Source: Lamellibrachia satsuma (Eukaryota; Annelida; Polychaeta; Sabellida; Siboglinidae). Taken from it: a DNA stretch of 64,000 bases. The notes under the pieces were generated by a model. That model worked only from the letters and a program-made list of their open reading frames with translations, made no database searches and was not told the DNA's origin. Each line of letters opens with the position of its first letter. Within the stretch, counting starts at the first letter, position 1. Below, one piece after another: positions 31,361-46,160 of the stretch. The position numbers and the translations under genes are program-made. The DNA lies in contig BSQZ01000028.1 of assembly GCA_033239005.1 (NCBI GenBank), positions 7,760,411 through 7,824,410 on the forward strand, given 5' to 3'.

Positions 31361-33060
31361 CTCGAATAACAATTGTGACATTTGACCATATACTATGCTA
31401 TAGTAAACCTCGTATCGTTTGAATATGGCTAATGATCATAAGACTTGCATGTCCGAAGTATTAACCAATTTGCTATTAGTTCAAAATTCGAAATTCATAT
31501 CAGAGACGAAATGTGACAAAATCGTTGAGCAATAGACAATCAATTATAATTCACGTCTATGACTGTTTGTGGGTGACCCCGGCTCCCCGGGTCAAGGACG
31601 CTCTCGCTCTCCGGGTTTAATTTCGGTTGGTCGTGTTTTCTTGTTCTGCATTAAATGTCATGTTACATCTTACTAGTGTCTGTTTGCAAGACTAAATATG
31701 CGTTCTTTATCTCCCTAATGGCGCTACAACGACCATATCATATGCGGCCATCGACCGAAAACTTCGCTGGTGGATCAAGCGTAAGCGATTTCAGCTAATC
31801 AGCTTCCCTGAGCTCAACATCGCTGTCATTCCCAAGCGATGTACGTACGTGACTGTTGGATACGAATATTATTGATATATTTTTATGTATTTGCTTGTTT
31901 CGAGACGCCCAACCAATATTTGCCAGTATACAGTATTACGCATGTATGCAATGTATACAGCAATATGTTGAATGTCCTCTGTTTATGCCCGATGAATGTA
32001 CTGCAGGGCAGGTTTGTACTTATTCATACTAATGTTGATGTCCATAAATGTTCCTGGTTTGGCCCCGGTGCAATCCATAAAGTACGTTACGCTATTTTGT
32101 TTATGGTAACGTAAAGCTTGTACAGTTTGTAACCCCCTGTTACGTTTTTTTTATGTCAACACTCTTAACGGAAAACAACACTACATTATTTTGATCCACA
32201 TGGAACTAATCTACCTTCATGTCTTCAATGTTGTATTTTATATATAGATGAATTCAATAGGTAATGATACAGAATATATAAGTTTACACATCATCTATAG
32301 AAAGAAGAGTTTTAGTCACTTTGCATACAGACATAGCCAAATCAATGAATGAAATAAAAACGAACGAACGCTCAGTTCGAACGAATCTTATCGTACCATA
32401 GTAACGGTAAACATGTAATTTATTCGTCATATAGAATCTACTATTTAGTGATTTATGTTCTATGCAAAGTTCTAGTTTTATAGTTCGTTATTTTACCAGA
32501 GTTAAATACTTTATCATAAAAGGTTGATTATTTATTTATAAAATCGTCGGTATAACGGATACGACAAAACTTGGTTACATAAGACTTATTTCACGGATTT
32601 AACGAATGTCGTTAAGGGCCGGGTGCAAAACGCACGTAAAATTCCCGCCGACACCAGTAGTTTACACTTAAAATATGACGTAGGTAAGCTGAAATTATCA
32701 AGAGATACGATTTGATTGGTTAGATCCAAAAACCTCCAAAATCCATAGTAGTAGCGTCGGTAACGACAGCGAGCGTCATTCAGAGTTTTATCCTGGTCGT
32801 GTAAGGACGTACTTTTATTTACGACCGCATATGTGCGTCGAAACTTTACTAACGATGTAAAGTTCAACTTAGGGCGAACAATGGTAATGCCCAATTTAGT
32901 TATTAAGTTGATATGTTAAATTTATAGTATTCTGAAAAAAAAGGATGAATTAATCCTTACAAGATGTTATTGTTCTGTAGAGTAGCGATTTTATAATAGA
33001 AATGTAACCTTAGTCTTAGATTTAATCCAAGTCATAAAAATTCTACATGTAAATGAATCC
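31361..33060. other. Intergenic, no gene seen
   Basis: No exon or named repeat found. 31575-31600 holds a GC-rich near-palindrome (gaccccggctccccgggtc). Confidence 0.4.
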
Positions 33061-33061
33061 A

Positions 33062-33295
33062 CCGAAACGTTCGACCTGATGTCAGTGATGATCGCGTATC
33101 CACCGAATCGATGTGCATGTACGACAACTCTTCACCTATGAATCTGCTAGACGTTTCGACCTGATGTGATGATCGCGTAACAGTCGAATTTCTGCGTATA
33201 CGACGACACTTTGAATACCAACCATGAACCATCAACCGTTCGTCCTGATGATCGTGTGAATCTTCTACATCTTCCGTTCCGTCGACAACGCATTC
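33062..33295. repeat. Diverged tandem triplication, about 80-86 bp unit
   Basis: Three copies of cgttcgacctgatgt...gatgatcgcgt, starting near 33068, 33154 and 33237, each followed by a tacgacgaca-like stretch. Confidence 0.7.
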
Positions 33296-33569
33296 TCTAT
33301 TCTTCAATTTCGATCTTCAGTGTTAGTAAATCCCTGTGACGACCCAGGCCAGGTAGGAGTTCTTGATAGGGTTATTTGGTTATTTGATTTATTCTCCCAC
33401 ATCTAAGGATAGGATGTGTGTACAGTCTCGGACCTTGTATTCGTATGAACGCTATTTTCCGGTAAGCTCGAAAAATTGTCATACACATAGACTAGTAATT
33501 AGATTTCAGTAGTATATTCCATGTCAATTGTATTAGTGTAGTAATATAACCGTTAGAGATCGATAACAG

Positions 33570-34815
<1,246 letters not shown>

Positions 34816-35075
34816 CATGTAGCATGTTTGATTGATTGGTTCATGAGTTCTGTAGATAAAAAAATTACAGTTCAATAGATATGCATAATATTACTTATTA
34901 AGTTAAAGAACAATTACTTAACACTTAGGGAGAGGTCGATAATGGCAGGTGGTATAGCAGGTCTGTAAGTGACAACCAATGCCATTTGTGACAGTGACAC
35001 TTCTTTAGATGTAGCATTGGTTGGTTCATGAGTTTTATAAATAAATAAAATTTCAATATATATGCATTCAGACAT
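34816..35075. repeat. Duplicated segment of about 75 bp
   Basis: atgtagcatgtttgattgat...ggttcatgagttctgtagataa at 34816-34890 recurs as atgtagcattggttggttca...gagttttataaataaat at 35009-35070. Confidence 0.65.
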
Positions 35076-35106
35076 ACACGCAATATACACAACTACATTT
35101 GCACGC

Positions 35107-35262
35107 GTGCTAAACAACACTACTCTTCAAAGTAGAGGCAGCGGTACGTTTCGGCTACACAACATTACTCTTCAAAGCAGAAGCAGCCGTACGTCTCGGC
35201 TACACAACACTACTCTTCAAAGTAGAGGCAGCGGTACGTCTCGGCTACACAACACTACTCTT
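35107..35262. repeat. 45-48 bp tandem repeat, about 3.5 copies
   Basis: Copies start aacactactcttcaaagtag and contain ggcagcggtacgtctcggct. It ends where the YqaJ-like frame begins. Confidence 0.92.
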
Positions 35263-35264
35263 CA

Positions 35265-35807
35265 AAGTTGCATACTAGGCTGGACCACCCATCTGCCTCA
35301 CTTTTTCATGACATCTGCAGTGACAGTGCCAAATGCTTCTACGCTCCTGCAACTACCTGGGCAAGTATCATGAGGATACAGCCTTGTCTCTGTATCAAAA
35401 CATTGCCAACAACTCTCCAGAACAAGGGGCACACTAATTGTGTGCTGAAAAAAGCTCCATACATTGGGACATCAGCAGAGAGTGTAGCTTGCTGTGACTG
35501 CCACGGTGAGCGAGTAGTGGAAGTGAAGTGTCCCTACAAACACCGGGACAGTACACAAGAAGTGATGATGGCAGATCCTACTTTCTGATTGGAAAAGGAC
35601 CTAAGCTTGAAACGTGGACATGCGTACTACAAACAAGCGCAGCTCGAAATGTATGCGTATGATGTATCCACATGCGACTTTGTTGTGTGGACTTCAAACG
35701 TGTGCATTGTTATAGAAGTTGCACTCGATGCTGAATTTTTGGCAGGCATGGTGCCTAAGGTATGCACATTCTTCACGCAATGCGTGCTGTCAGAACTGCT
35801 GACACGT
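35265..35807 (+). pseudogene. YqaJ-type (lambda-exonuclease-like) nuclease exon, decayed
   Basis: The frame reads SASLFHDICSDS, then APYIGTSAESVACCDCHGER and VVEVKCPYKHRD, then after TGA (35586-35588) LEKDLSLKRGHAYYKQAQLE, STCDFVVWTS and CTFFTQCVLSELL. This is the order of the YqaJ exonuclease family as found in animal transposon-like genes (GASPDG, ExKCPY, HAYYxQxQ, CDFVVW). The ExK part of the active site is kept (VEVK), but the PDG motif is AES and a stop cuts the frame, so it is probably inactive. It ends at ACAC|GTAAGT, which looks like a splice donor and is also where the inverted repeat begins. Confidence 0.75.
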
Positions 35808-35848
35808 AAGTAGTATGTGGGAGTTTTTGAGGGAAAAAAAATGAGCAG

Positions 35849-36625
35849 ATTTTGGAGCTCATTCTGATTGGTCGAGAGCAGTCACGTGACTTATGTCGAC
35901 GGCTCTGATTGGTCGAGAGCAGTTTCACCACCAGGGACGCCACATGTCACCCCCTATTATCGCTCAAATGAGCAGATTTTGGAGCACTTTCTGATTGGTC
36001 GAGAGCAGTCACTTCACTCCTTTGCGGTGATATTGTCGCTAGGGGGCGCCACGGGTCAAGTGTCGACGGCTCTGATTGGCCGAGAGCAGTTTTACCACCA
36101 GGGGCGCCACGGGTCATCCCCTATTATCGCCCTTGTGGCACTGTTTTGCGGTAATAGTGTCGCCAGGGGCGCTACAGGTCAAGTGTGTCGACGGTTCTGA
36201 TTGGTCGAGAGCAGTTTCACCACCACGGGGCGCCACGTATCATCCCCTATATTTGCTCAAACGAGCAGATTTTGGAGCTCTTTCTGATTTGTCGAGAGCT
36301 GTCACGTCACTCCTTTGCGGTGATACTATCGCTAAGGGGCGCTACGGATCAAGTGTCGACGGTTCTGATTGATCGAGAGCCGTCACGTGACATATGACGT
36401 CACACCTCCTCATTTGCATATCACGTGACCTCTCTATGGAGGCTGCCATCTTGTTTTGCTGCCATGTTGTTTTGCGATGATACGGTCACCAGGAGGCGCT
36501 GCTACGAGTCAAATGTGCAGTCACGTGACTTATGACGTCACAACTCTTCATTTGTGTATAACGTGACCTCTCTATGGAGGTCATCTTGTTTTGCGCTGAT
36601 GCGATCACCAGGTAGCGCTACGGGT
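35849..36625. repeat. Subterminal repeat cluster of the fold-back left arm
   Basis: At least five copies of ctgattggtcgagagcagt (two with small changes), spaced about 50-120 bp, with gggcgccacgggtcaagtgt, ttttgcggtgatan and gtcgacggytctgattgg between them. Confidence 0.85.
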
Positions 36626-36639
36626 CGCAATTTTTTTTC

Positions 36640-37875
36640 CCCATAATGGGTCCTGGCAAGCAGTGCCTCGCGTGGTCGTGATTGGCTACGGAGAATTGCT
36701 GAGCTCTGAACTCTTGCCAGCGTTTGTGGTGGCAAAATGGCGCGTTGCTTGAAAGTAAATGTTTCAGAAATAACTGCACTACAGGTGAGTGTTGGCCCTT
36801 TTCCTGAATGTTTTTCATATGTGGACGTATTGGAAATCATTGATATATTATATACTAATCTTAGCAAACAGTTTGACCAAAGTATATCAGTTCTAGGGTT
36901 TCACGTTCAAAGCTTTGTGGGTTCGACTTATGTTTTTTCATTTGTTGATATTTTCTTCGTTTATGTTATATTATGGCAGCAATGGAGCATTACTTTTATA
37001 AGTAAATAATACTAAAATTAAGTCGAAAGCTTTGCAATTAAATTAACAAAAAAATATGTTCAGTCTAACGGCATTAACTTCAAAAAATCTTTAATTATGT
37101 ATCCTGCATGAAGATGGTCAATAACATTAGTTATATCCTTATTTGTTTGTCTTTAAATGTGAATAAAGACACACGTGTAGTGCTTTAAGATTGGTGCTAC
37201 CAGACTTGTTGATTTGTTTATAATGTTCATGCTCAATACGAGTAAAATATTCGTTATTTTTGTTTCAGAAAAGTGAATTGATCAGACACTTTATTAACCC
37301 AAACTGTAAAATAATTAGGAAAAGTTCTTGTAAATATTTGGTTGACATAGACCAGGTTTTTCTCTAATTAGCTTTACAGGTATTAAAACATGAAACATGG
37401 AATGGCTTTTTCCCATATGTTCTATTATTTGTTTTCTCAAAATAGTCAATACTTGTTGTCTAAGCTTTCATGGCACATAATCTTTTAACTCGAGTGATAT
37501 TGTTAGCAATAATGTTTGTTATACCTTCTCATATTGTGCTCATGGCTTGTTTTGTTTTATATGATTGAAATAAATAATTATTGATTGACTGAAAGTTTGT
37601 CCCTGCTTTTATGGCGGCACAATTCTAAGAGTAATCCACGTTGATTTCATGTATTTGTTATAGTTTGTACAATTACAAAAAAACTGTTTAATTTATCAAG
37701 TGAAATTACCGTTATTTTCAACAGGTCAAGTTCAAGCCACGTGTCATTGTTGACATAGGTTCAATTGAACACGTGTATTGCTGTTATGAATTAGAGTTCG
37801 GAGGTCAATTATCCCCAGCAGCCAATCATGTCCGCCTAAGGCGCTGCTTGCCAGGACCCATTATAGGAAAAAAAT
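36640..37875. mobile_element. Nested inverted-repeat element, about 1.24 kb
   Basis: The left end ataatgggtcctggcaagca is mirrored at 37843-37870 (tgcttgccaggacccattat), with a poly-T/poly-A tract just outside each end and gattggct further in. It interrupts the arm sequence (gctacgggtc on both sides). Inside the left end an ATG (36737) opens 16 codons, MARCLKVNVSEITALQ, followed by GTGAGT, which looks like a first exon with a donor; the remaining 0.9 kb is AT-rich with no further exon seen. Confidence 0.65.
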
Positions 37876-38169
37876 TTGCCTACGGGTCAAGGGTGCCACA
37901 GGGTAATCCCCTTTTATCGCTTGATTTTGGGTAAGCATTTGATTGGTCGAGAGCAGGCTGATACGATCGTCAGAGGGCGCTCGCGAGGTTTCTGGTGAAC
38001 TTGCGTGATACGGTCACCAGGTATGGCATCACACCTCATTTGCATATAACGTGACCTCTCTATGGAGGCTGCCATCTTGTTTTGCAGCCATGTTGTTTTG
38101 CGATGATACGGTCACCAGGAGGCGCTGCTACGAGTCAAATGTGTCGACGGTTCTGATTGGTTGAGAGCA

Positions 38170-39290
38170 GTCACGCGACCTATGACGTCACACCTCATTT
38201 GCATATCACGTGACCTCTCTATGGAGGCTGCCATCTTGTTTTGCGCTGATACGATCGTCAGAGGGCGCTCGCGATTTTTCTGGTGAACCTGGGTGATAAG
38301 GTCACCGAGAGGCGCTCTCCTGAGTGATACAGTCGTCAGAGAGGGGTTTCACGTGAGCCCGGATGATACGGTTGCCAAGGGGCGTGGCGACTGTTCTCAT
38401 GGGTTGAATGTATGTACGTGACCTGGTTTCTTGCGAACGCACAGCATGCACACCGCCTTAGTGATCGTGTTGCGCTCGCTTCTGTTTCCGGTTGCGCGAG
38501 CGGCTCCTAATTCACCTACTCCGCACCTCCCAACTGTACATTGTCGACGATTTGTATATAACCATGGCCGAGTCATTGCAGTCGGTATCCCTAAGTTCTA
38601 CGCGTATTTGCTTATAGGCATAAAAAGCGAACGCGTATTTTGCAGTTCCCGTGTATTAGAATCACGTCCATTTAAGGGCGAATGGTTGTTCTAACGCGTG
38701 TTTAGGAGGATGTTACGGTTACATAATGCTAGTTTTCCGAACCCTTCTGTATGAATTGAACCGGTTTCATGTAGTTTTTTTCTTGTTTTCTGGAACGTTC
38801 GAACGACGTCATGGAATTTTCCACGCTCACGAAAAGAAACACGATCCCACATTTTCACCCTGCTAGCAGAATGAAACCTAGCGGACGAATGTTCGTGCAT
38901 GCAGCGGGAAAAACGTAGCCGTGCACGTAAGCTATACGACGCATATCGCATCATTGCATTATATCGAGAAGTTTTCGACGTATGTCGTTTCGCGTCGACA
39001 CCTACATATCGCCTATCATGATACGAGTCTGCATGAACACCGCGAGGTCAAAAGGTCAACAAAAAACACCGCCGCTTGGAACGAAGTCATGGAATTTTCC
39101 AAAAACACTGCGAGATCAAAAGGTCATGGTCAAACCAGTTTTCCCGCGAAACGTGTCTTGACACATTGAAATTTCAAGCGTCTCGACGTACCACATTTCT
39201 CACACACTTATTTCTATCTCATTTTGTCTATACTGTCAGGCTACGGGAAAAACCCAGAAAAAAGTGCAAACTTTCAACATGCAAAACTTC
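38170..39290. repeat. Inner left arm of the fold-back structure
   Basis: Pairs with 45115-46160 in reverse complement. Landmarks: gaggctgccatcttgttttg, ggggcgtggcgactgttctc, ttccggttgcgcgagcggct, ttctggaacgttcgaacgac. Frames here are repeated, antisense, in the right arm and look non-coding. Confidence 0.88.
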
Positions 39291-39294
39291 CAAT

Positions 39295-41090
39295 TTGTAA
39301 ACTTTCAACTATGTATGGGAAATTGTAAGAGTTATAGGTAAACTGTAGGAATTACGGGTAAACTGTAGGAGTTATGGGTAACCTGTTGGAATTATGGGTA
39401 AACTGTAGGAATTATGGGTAACCTGTAGGAATTATGGGTAAACTGTAGGAGTTATGGGTAAACTGTAAGAGGTATGGTAAATTGTAGTTATAGGTAAACT
39501 GTATGAATTACGGGTACACTGTAGGAGGTATTGGTAATTGTAGGTCTTATAGGTAAACTGTAGGAGTTAAGGGTAAACTGTAGGAATTATGGGTAAACTG
39601 TAGGAGGTATGGGTAATCTGTAGGAATTATTGGTAAACTGTAGGAGTTATGGGTAAACTGTAGGAGGTATGGGTAAATTGTAGGACTTATGGGTAAACTA
39701 TAGGAGGTATGGGTAAATTGTAGGAATTATGGATACACTGTAGGAGTTTAGGGTAAACTGTAGGAATTATGGGTAAACTGTAGGAGGTATGGGTAATCTG
39801 TTGGAATTATGGGTAAACTATAGGAGTTATGGGTAAACTGTAGGAGGTATGGGTAAATTGTAGGACTTATGGGTAAACTATAGGAGTTATGGGTAAATTG
39901 TATGAATTATGGATAAACTGTAGGAGTTAAGGGTAAACTGTAGGAATTATGGGTAAACTGTAGGAATTATGGGTAAACTGTAGGAATTATGGGTAAACTG
40001 TAGGAATTATGGGTAAACTGTAGGAGTTATGGGTAAACTGTAGGAGGTATGGTAAATTGTAGTTATAGGTAAACTGTATGAATTATGGGTAAACTGTAGG
40101 AGGTATGGGTAATTGTAGGACTTATGGGTAAACTGTAGGAGGTATGGGTAAATTGTAGGAATTATGGGTAAACTGTAGGAGTTATGGGTAAACTGTAGGA
40201 ATTATGGGTAAACTGTAGGAGTTATGGGTAAACTGTAGGAGGTATGGGTAAATTGTAGGAATTATGGATAAACTGTAGGAGTTAAGGGTAAACTGTAGGA
40301 ATTATGGGTAAACTGTAGGAGTTATGGGTAAACTGTAGGAATTATGGGTAAACTGTAGGAGTTATGGGTAAACTGTAGGAATTATGGGTAAACTGTACGA
40401 GTTAAGGGTAAACTGTAGGAGTTATGGGTAAACTGTAGGAATTATGGGTAAACTGTAGGAATTCTGAATAAACTGTAGGAGGTATGAGTAAATTGTAGGA
40501 AATATGAGTAAACTGTAGGAAATATGGGTAAAATGTAGGAATTATGGCGGAAATTTGCAAATTGGAAGTTCTCCACTCCATTCCACTCCACACCTGCGAA
40601 GTTGTGTGAAGTTGTGTGAAGTTGTGTGAAGTTGTGCAAAGTTGTGTGAAGTTTGCGAGTTGGAAGTCTGCAAGTTGGAAGTTTGTGCTTTGGAAGTTTG
40701 CAAATTGGAAGTTTGCTTCACCGCACACACGTTTTGAAAGTTTATGTTATAAAAGAATTATGGATAAACTGTACGAGTTATGGGTAAACTGAAGGAATTA
40801 TAGGTAAACTGTAGGAGTTATGGATAACTTGTAGGAATTATTGGTGAACTGTAGGAGTTATGGGTAAACTGTAGGAATTATGGGTAAATTGTAGGAGTTA
40901 TAGGTAAACTGTAGGAATTATGGGTAAACTGTAGGAGGTATGGGTAAACTGTAGGAGTTATGGGTAACTGTAGGAGGTATGATAAATTGTAGTTATAGGT
41001 AAACTGTATGAATTATGGGTAAACTGTAGGAGTTACGGGTAAACTGTAGGAATTATGGGTAAACTGTAGGAGGTATGGGTAAATTGTCCA
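39295..41090. repeat. 20-bp minisatellite A (gggtaaactgtaggaattat), about 80 copies
   Basis: Degenerate array with aattat, agttat, aggtat and acttat endings, interrupted at 40550-40755 by a block of gcaaattggaag and gttgtgtgaa repeats. Inverted fragments of the same array lie at 42905-43065 and 44910-45100, mirroring its place next to the left arm. Confidence 0.95.
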
Positions 41091-41700
41091 TATTGTAAAT
41101 ATTACCAGTGTTTGTCTCTTAATCGCACCCTTTGGGCGCGTCACGGTTTTCACAACATGTTCACATTGTCAATATTACCAGTGTTCGGCGAGGTCAAAAG
41201 GTCAAGTCACGTTTTCTGGAACGTTCGAACGAATTCATGGAATTTTCCATAAACACTGCGAGGTCAAAAGGTCAAGGTCAAATCAGTTTTCCCGCAAAAT
41301 GTGTCTAGACACATTGAAATTTCATGCGTCTCGACGTACCACATTTCTCACACACTTATTTCTATCTCATTTTGTCTATACTGTCAGGCTACGAGAAAAA
41401 CCCAGAAAAAAAGTGCAAACTTTCAACATCCAAAACTTGGAATTTGCAAACTTTCAACTAGGTATAGGTAAATTGTTGGAAGTTTGTGCTTTGGAAGTTT
41501 GCAAATTGGAAGTTTGCTTCACCGCACACACGTTTTGAAACTTTATGTTATGAAAGTTTGTAAGTTGGAAGTTTGCTTCACCGCAAACACACATTTTGTG
41601 TGAAGTTTGCGAGTTGGAAGTTTGCAAATTGGAAATTCTCCACTCCACGCCTGCAAAGTTGTACGAAGTTGTGTGAAGTTCGAATATCGAATGAGTGCAC
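41091..41700. repeat. Second arm segment plus gaagtttgcaaattgg blocks
   Basis: 41100-41190 has attaccagtgttcgtctctt, repeated in direct orientation at 44735-44905. 41196-41400 repeats 39050-39260 and is mirrored at 42725-42900. 41470-41690 carries ggaagtttgcaaattggaag and caccgcacacacgttttgaa, mirrored at 43950-44100 and 44660-44720. Confidence 0.8.
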
Positions 41701-41924
41701 ACGTATTTTATTGAACAACACAAACAGCATGATGATACAACGAGGGTAGCGTGTAATATCACTAATACTACAACTATGAAGGATGATGATGACGATGACG
41801 ATGATGAGTCGATTTGCGCATGTTTACCATCAGAGGTCGCGAGCTTAGGAGTGGCTCCACCGCACCAGAGGCTTGATCGATGTACGATGTGCGATATTAC
41901 AGTCTACCTCATCGCAGTCAATTT

Positions 41925-44658
41925 CTCCATGCATGTCACATGGTAGTCAATGTCTCCATGCATATCACATGGTGTCAAATGTCTCCATGCATATCATATG
42001 GTGGTCAATGTCTCCATGCATATCACATGGTGTCAAATGTCTCCATGCATGTCACATGGTAGTCAATGTCTCCATGCATATCACATGGTGTCAAATGTCT
42101 CCATGCATGTCATATGGCGGTCAATGTCTCCACGCATATCACATGGTGTCAAATGTCTCCATACATATCACACAGTGGTAAATGTCTCCATGCATGTCAC
42201 ATGAGGGCCAATGTCTACACGCATATCACATGGTGTCAACTGTCTCCATACATATCACACAGGGGTAAATGTCTCCACACATATCACACAGTGGTAAATG
42301 TCTCCATACATGTCACATAGCAGTCAATGTCTCCATGCATGTCACATTGTGGTCAATGTCTCCACGCATATCACACAGTGGTAAATGTCTCCATGCATGT
42401 CACATGGTGTCAAATGTCTCCATACATATCACACAGCGGTAAATGTCTCCATGCATGTCACATGGCGGCCAATGTCTCCATGCATGTCACATGCAGTCAA
42501 TGTCTCCAGGCATGTTACATGGTGGTCAATGTCTCCACGCATATCACATGGCGGTCAATGTCTCCACACATATCACATGGTGGTGAATGTCTCCATGCAT
42601 GTCACATGGTAGTCAATGTCATGCATACCACATGGTGGTCAATGTCTCCATACATATCACACAGTGGTAAATGTCTCCATGCATGTCACATGACGGTCAA
42701 TGTCTCCACGCATATGACATGGTGTCAAGTGAGAAATGTGGTACGTCGAGACGCATGAAGTTTCAATGTGCCTAGACACATTTCGCGGAAAACTGTTTTG
42801 ACCTTGACCTTTTGACCTCGCGGTGTTTATAAAAAATCCCATGAACAAGACGAATGGGAGCGCACGTAGGAAATTGCAATGTGCCTAGACACATTTCGCG
42901 GGAGTTTATCCATAACTCCTACAGTTTACCCATAATTCCTACAGGTTACCCATAACTCCTACAGTTTACCCATACCTCCTACAGTTTACCCATAATTCCT
43001 ACAGTTTACCCTTAACTCCTACAGTTTATCTATAATTCATACAATTTACCCATAACTCCTAGGTTACCATGCAGTTTGTGTATGACAATGTCTTGTTTTC
43101 TTCAAGTTGTGTATGACAGTGTCTTGTTTTTTTCAAGTTGTGTTCAATGTCTCCACGCATATCACACAGTGGTAAATGTCTCCACACATATCACATGGTG
43201 GTGAATGTCTCCAAGCATGTCACATAGCACTCAATGTCTCCATGCATGTCACATGACGATCAATGTCTCCATGCATACCACATGGCGGTCAATGTCTCTA
43301 TACATATCACACAGTGGTAAATGTCTCTATGCATGTCACATGACGGTCAATGTCTCCACGCATATCACATGATGTCAAATGTCTCCATACATATCACACA
43401 GGGGTAAATGTCTCCACACATATCACATGGTGGTGAATGTCTCCATACATATCACACAGCGGTAAATGTCTCCATGCATGTCACATGGCGGTCAATTTCT
43501 CCATGCATGTCACATGGCTGTCAATGTCTCCATGCATGTCACATGATGGTCAACGTCTCCATGCATGTCACATGGCGGTCAATGTCTCTACGCATATCAC
43601 ATGGTGTCAAGTGTCTCCATACATATCACACAGTGGTAAATGTCTCCATTCATGTTACATGACGGTCAATGTCTACACGCATATCACATGGTGTCAAATG
43701 TATCCATACATATCACACAGAGGTAAATGTCTCCACACATATCACATGGTGGTGTACGTCTCCATACATATCACACAGCGGTAAATGTCTCCATACATGT
43801 CACATAGCAGTCAATGTCTCCATGCATGTCACATGGTGTCAAATGTCTCCATACATATCACACAGCGGTCAATGTCTCCATGCATGTCACATGGCGGTCA
43901 ATGTCTCCATGCATGTCACATGGCAGTCAATGTCTCCAAACAAATTTTCATGACACAAACTTTCAAAACATGTGTGTGCGGTGAATCAAACTTTCAACTT
44001 GCAAATTTTCATAACATAAACTTTCAAAGTGGAGTGGAGTGGAGTGGAGAACTTCCAATTTGCAAACTTCCAAAGCACAAACTTCCAACTTGCAGACTTC
44101 CAACACATGACAGTCAAAGTCTCCATGCATTTCACATGGCAGTCAATGTCTTCATGAATACCACATGGTGTCAAATGTCTCCATACATATCACATAGTGG
44201 TCAATGTCTCCATGCATGTCACATGGTGTCAAATGTCTCCATGCATGTTACATGACGGTCAATGTCTCCATGCATGTCACATGGTGCCAAATGTCTCCAC
44301 ACATATCACATGGTGGTGAATGTCTCCATACATATCGCACAGCGGTAAATGTTTCCATGCATGTCACATGGCGGTCAATGTCTCCATGCATGTCACATGA
44401 CAGTCAATGTCTCCATGCATGTCACATGGCAGTCAATGTCTCCACACATATCACATGGTGGTAAATGTCTCCATACATATCACACAGCAGTAAATGTCTC
44501 CATACATGTCACATAGCAGTCAATGTCTCCATGCATGACACATTGTGATCAATGTCTCCACGCATATCACATGGTGTCAAATGTCTCTATACATATTACA
44601 CAGCGGTCAATGTCTCCATGCTTGTCACATGGTAGTCAATGTCTCCAAACAAATTTTC
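41925..44658. repeat. 29-bp minisatellite B (gtcaatgtctccatgcatgt + cacatggcg), about 75 copies
   Basis: Three blocks: 41925-42730, 43140-43945 and 44105-44658. They are separated by an inverted arm and array A fragment (42731-43139) and by a gcaaacttccaa block (43946-44104). Alternating unit types (gcatgtcacatgg, acatatcacacag, gcatatcacatgg) recur in a similar order in different blocks, suggesting amplification of higher-order units. Confidence 0.95.
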
Positions 44659-45114
44659 ATGACACAAACTTTCAAAACGTGTGTGCGGTAAAGCAAACTT
44701 CCAACTTGCAAACTTTCATAACATAAGCTTCCTCAATATTACCAGTGTTCGTCTCTTAATCGCACCCTTTGGACGCGTTGCGGCTTTCACAACATGTCCA
44801 CATTGTCAATATTACCAGTGTTCGTCTTTTAATCGCATCCTTTGGACTAGTCATGGCTTTCACAATATGTCCACATTGTCAATATTACCAGTGTTCGTCG
44901 CTTAATCTACCTCCTACAGTTTACCCGTAACTACAATTGATCATACCTCCTGCAGTTTACCCGTAACTCCTACTGTTTATCCATAATTCCTACAGGTTAC
45001 CCATAACTCCTACAGTTTACCCATAACTCCTAGTTTATATATAATTCCTACAGTTTACCCAGAATTCCTACAATTTACCCATACCTCCTACAGTTTACCC
45101 TGAAAGTTTGCTGA

Positions 45115-46160
45115 CGATACACTTTTCTGCGTTTGTTTCCTGTAGCCTGGCAGTATAGACAAAATGAGATAGAAATAAGTGTGTGAGAAATGTGAGAAAC
45201 GTCGAGACGTATGAAATTTCAATGTACCTAGACACATTTCGCTGGAAAAACTGGTTTGACCTTGACCTTTTGACCTCGCGTTGATTATGGAAAATTCCAT
45301 GACTTCGTTCGAACGTTCCAGAAAGCGTCGGTGTTTTTTGTTGACCATGACCTTTTGACCTCGCGGTGTTCATGCAGACTCGTGGTGAAAGAGGCGGTAT
45401 ATAGGTGTCGACGCGAAATGACATACGTCGAAAAGTTCTGGATATAATGCAATGATGCGATGTGTCGCATAGCTTACATGCACGGCTACGTTCTTCCCGC
45501 AGCATGCACGAACATTCGTCCGCTAGGTTTCAGTCTGGTAGCAGGGTGAAAATGTGGGATAGTGTTTCTTTTCGTGAGCGTAGAAAATTCCATGACGTCG
45601 TTCGAACGTTCCAGAAAACAAGAAAAAAGTACATGAAACCGGTTCAATTCATACGGGAACTGCAAAATACGCGTTCGCTTTTTATGTCTATAAGCAAATA
45701 CGCGTAGAACTTAGGGATACCACACGATCGACTGCAACGACTCGACCATGGTTATATACAAATCGTCGACACTGTACGGTTGGGAGGTGCGGAGTAGGTG
45801 AATTAGGAGCCGCTCGCGCAACCGGAAACAGAAGCGAGCGCAACACGGTTACTAAGGATGTTTGCATGCTGTGCGTGCGCAAGAAACCAGGTCATGTGCA
45901 TGCATTCAACCCATGAGAACAGTCGCCACGCCCCTTGGCGACCGTATCATCCGGACTCACCTAAAACCCCTCTCTGACGACCGTGTCACCCAGGAGAGCG
46001 CCTCTTGGTGACCGTGTCACCCAGGTTCCCCTGAAACCTCGCGAGCGCCCTCTGACGATCGTATCAGCGCAAAACAAGATGGCAGCCTCCATAGAGAGGT
46101 CACGTGATATGCAAATGAGGTGTGACGTCATAGGTCACGTGAGTATGGCCGCAAAGGAGT
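45115..46160. repeat. Inner right arm of the fold-back structure
   Basis: Reverse complement of 38170-39290 with small indels. The outer part (46161-46372) matches the left outer end and is much shorter than on the left because the nested element and extra subrepeats are absent. Confidence 0.88.

Noticed and set aside
41873..44726. Many ORFs with MSPCMSHG or HACHMVVNVS repeats
   Set aside because: By-products of the 29-bp array.
38431..45882. Paired ORFs starting MRTHSM in the two fold-back arms
   Set aside because: Same DNA read in inverted copies; the proteins diverge in frame after about 50 codons and match nothing known.
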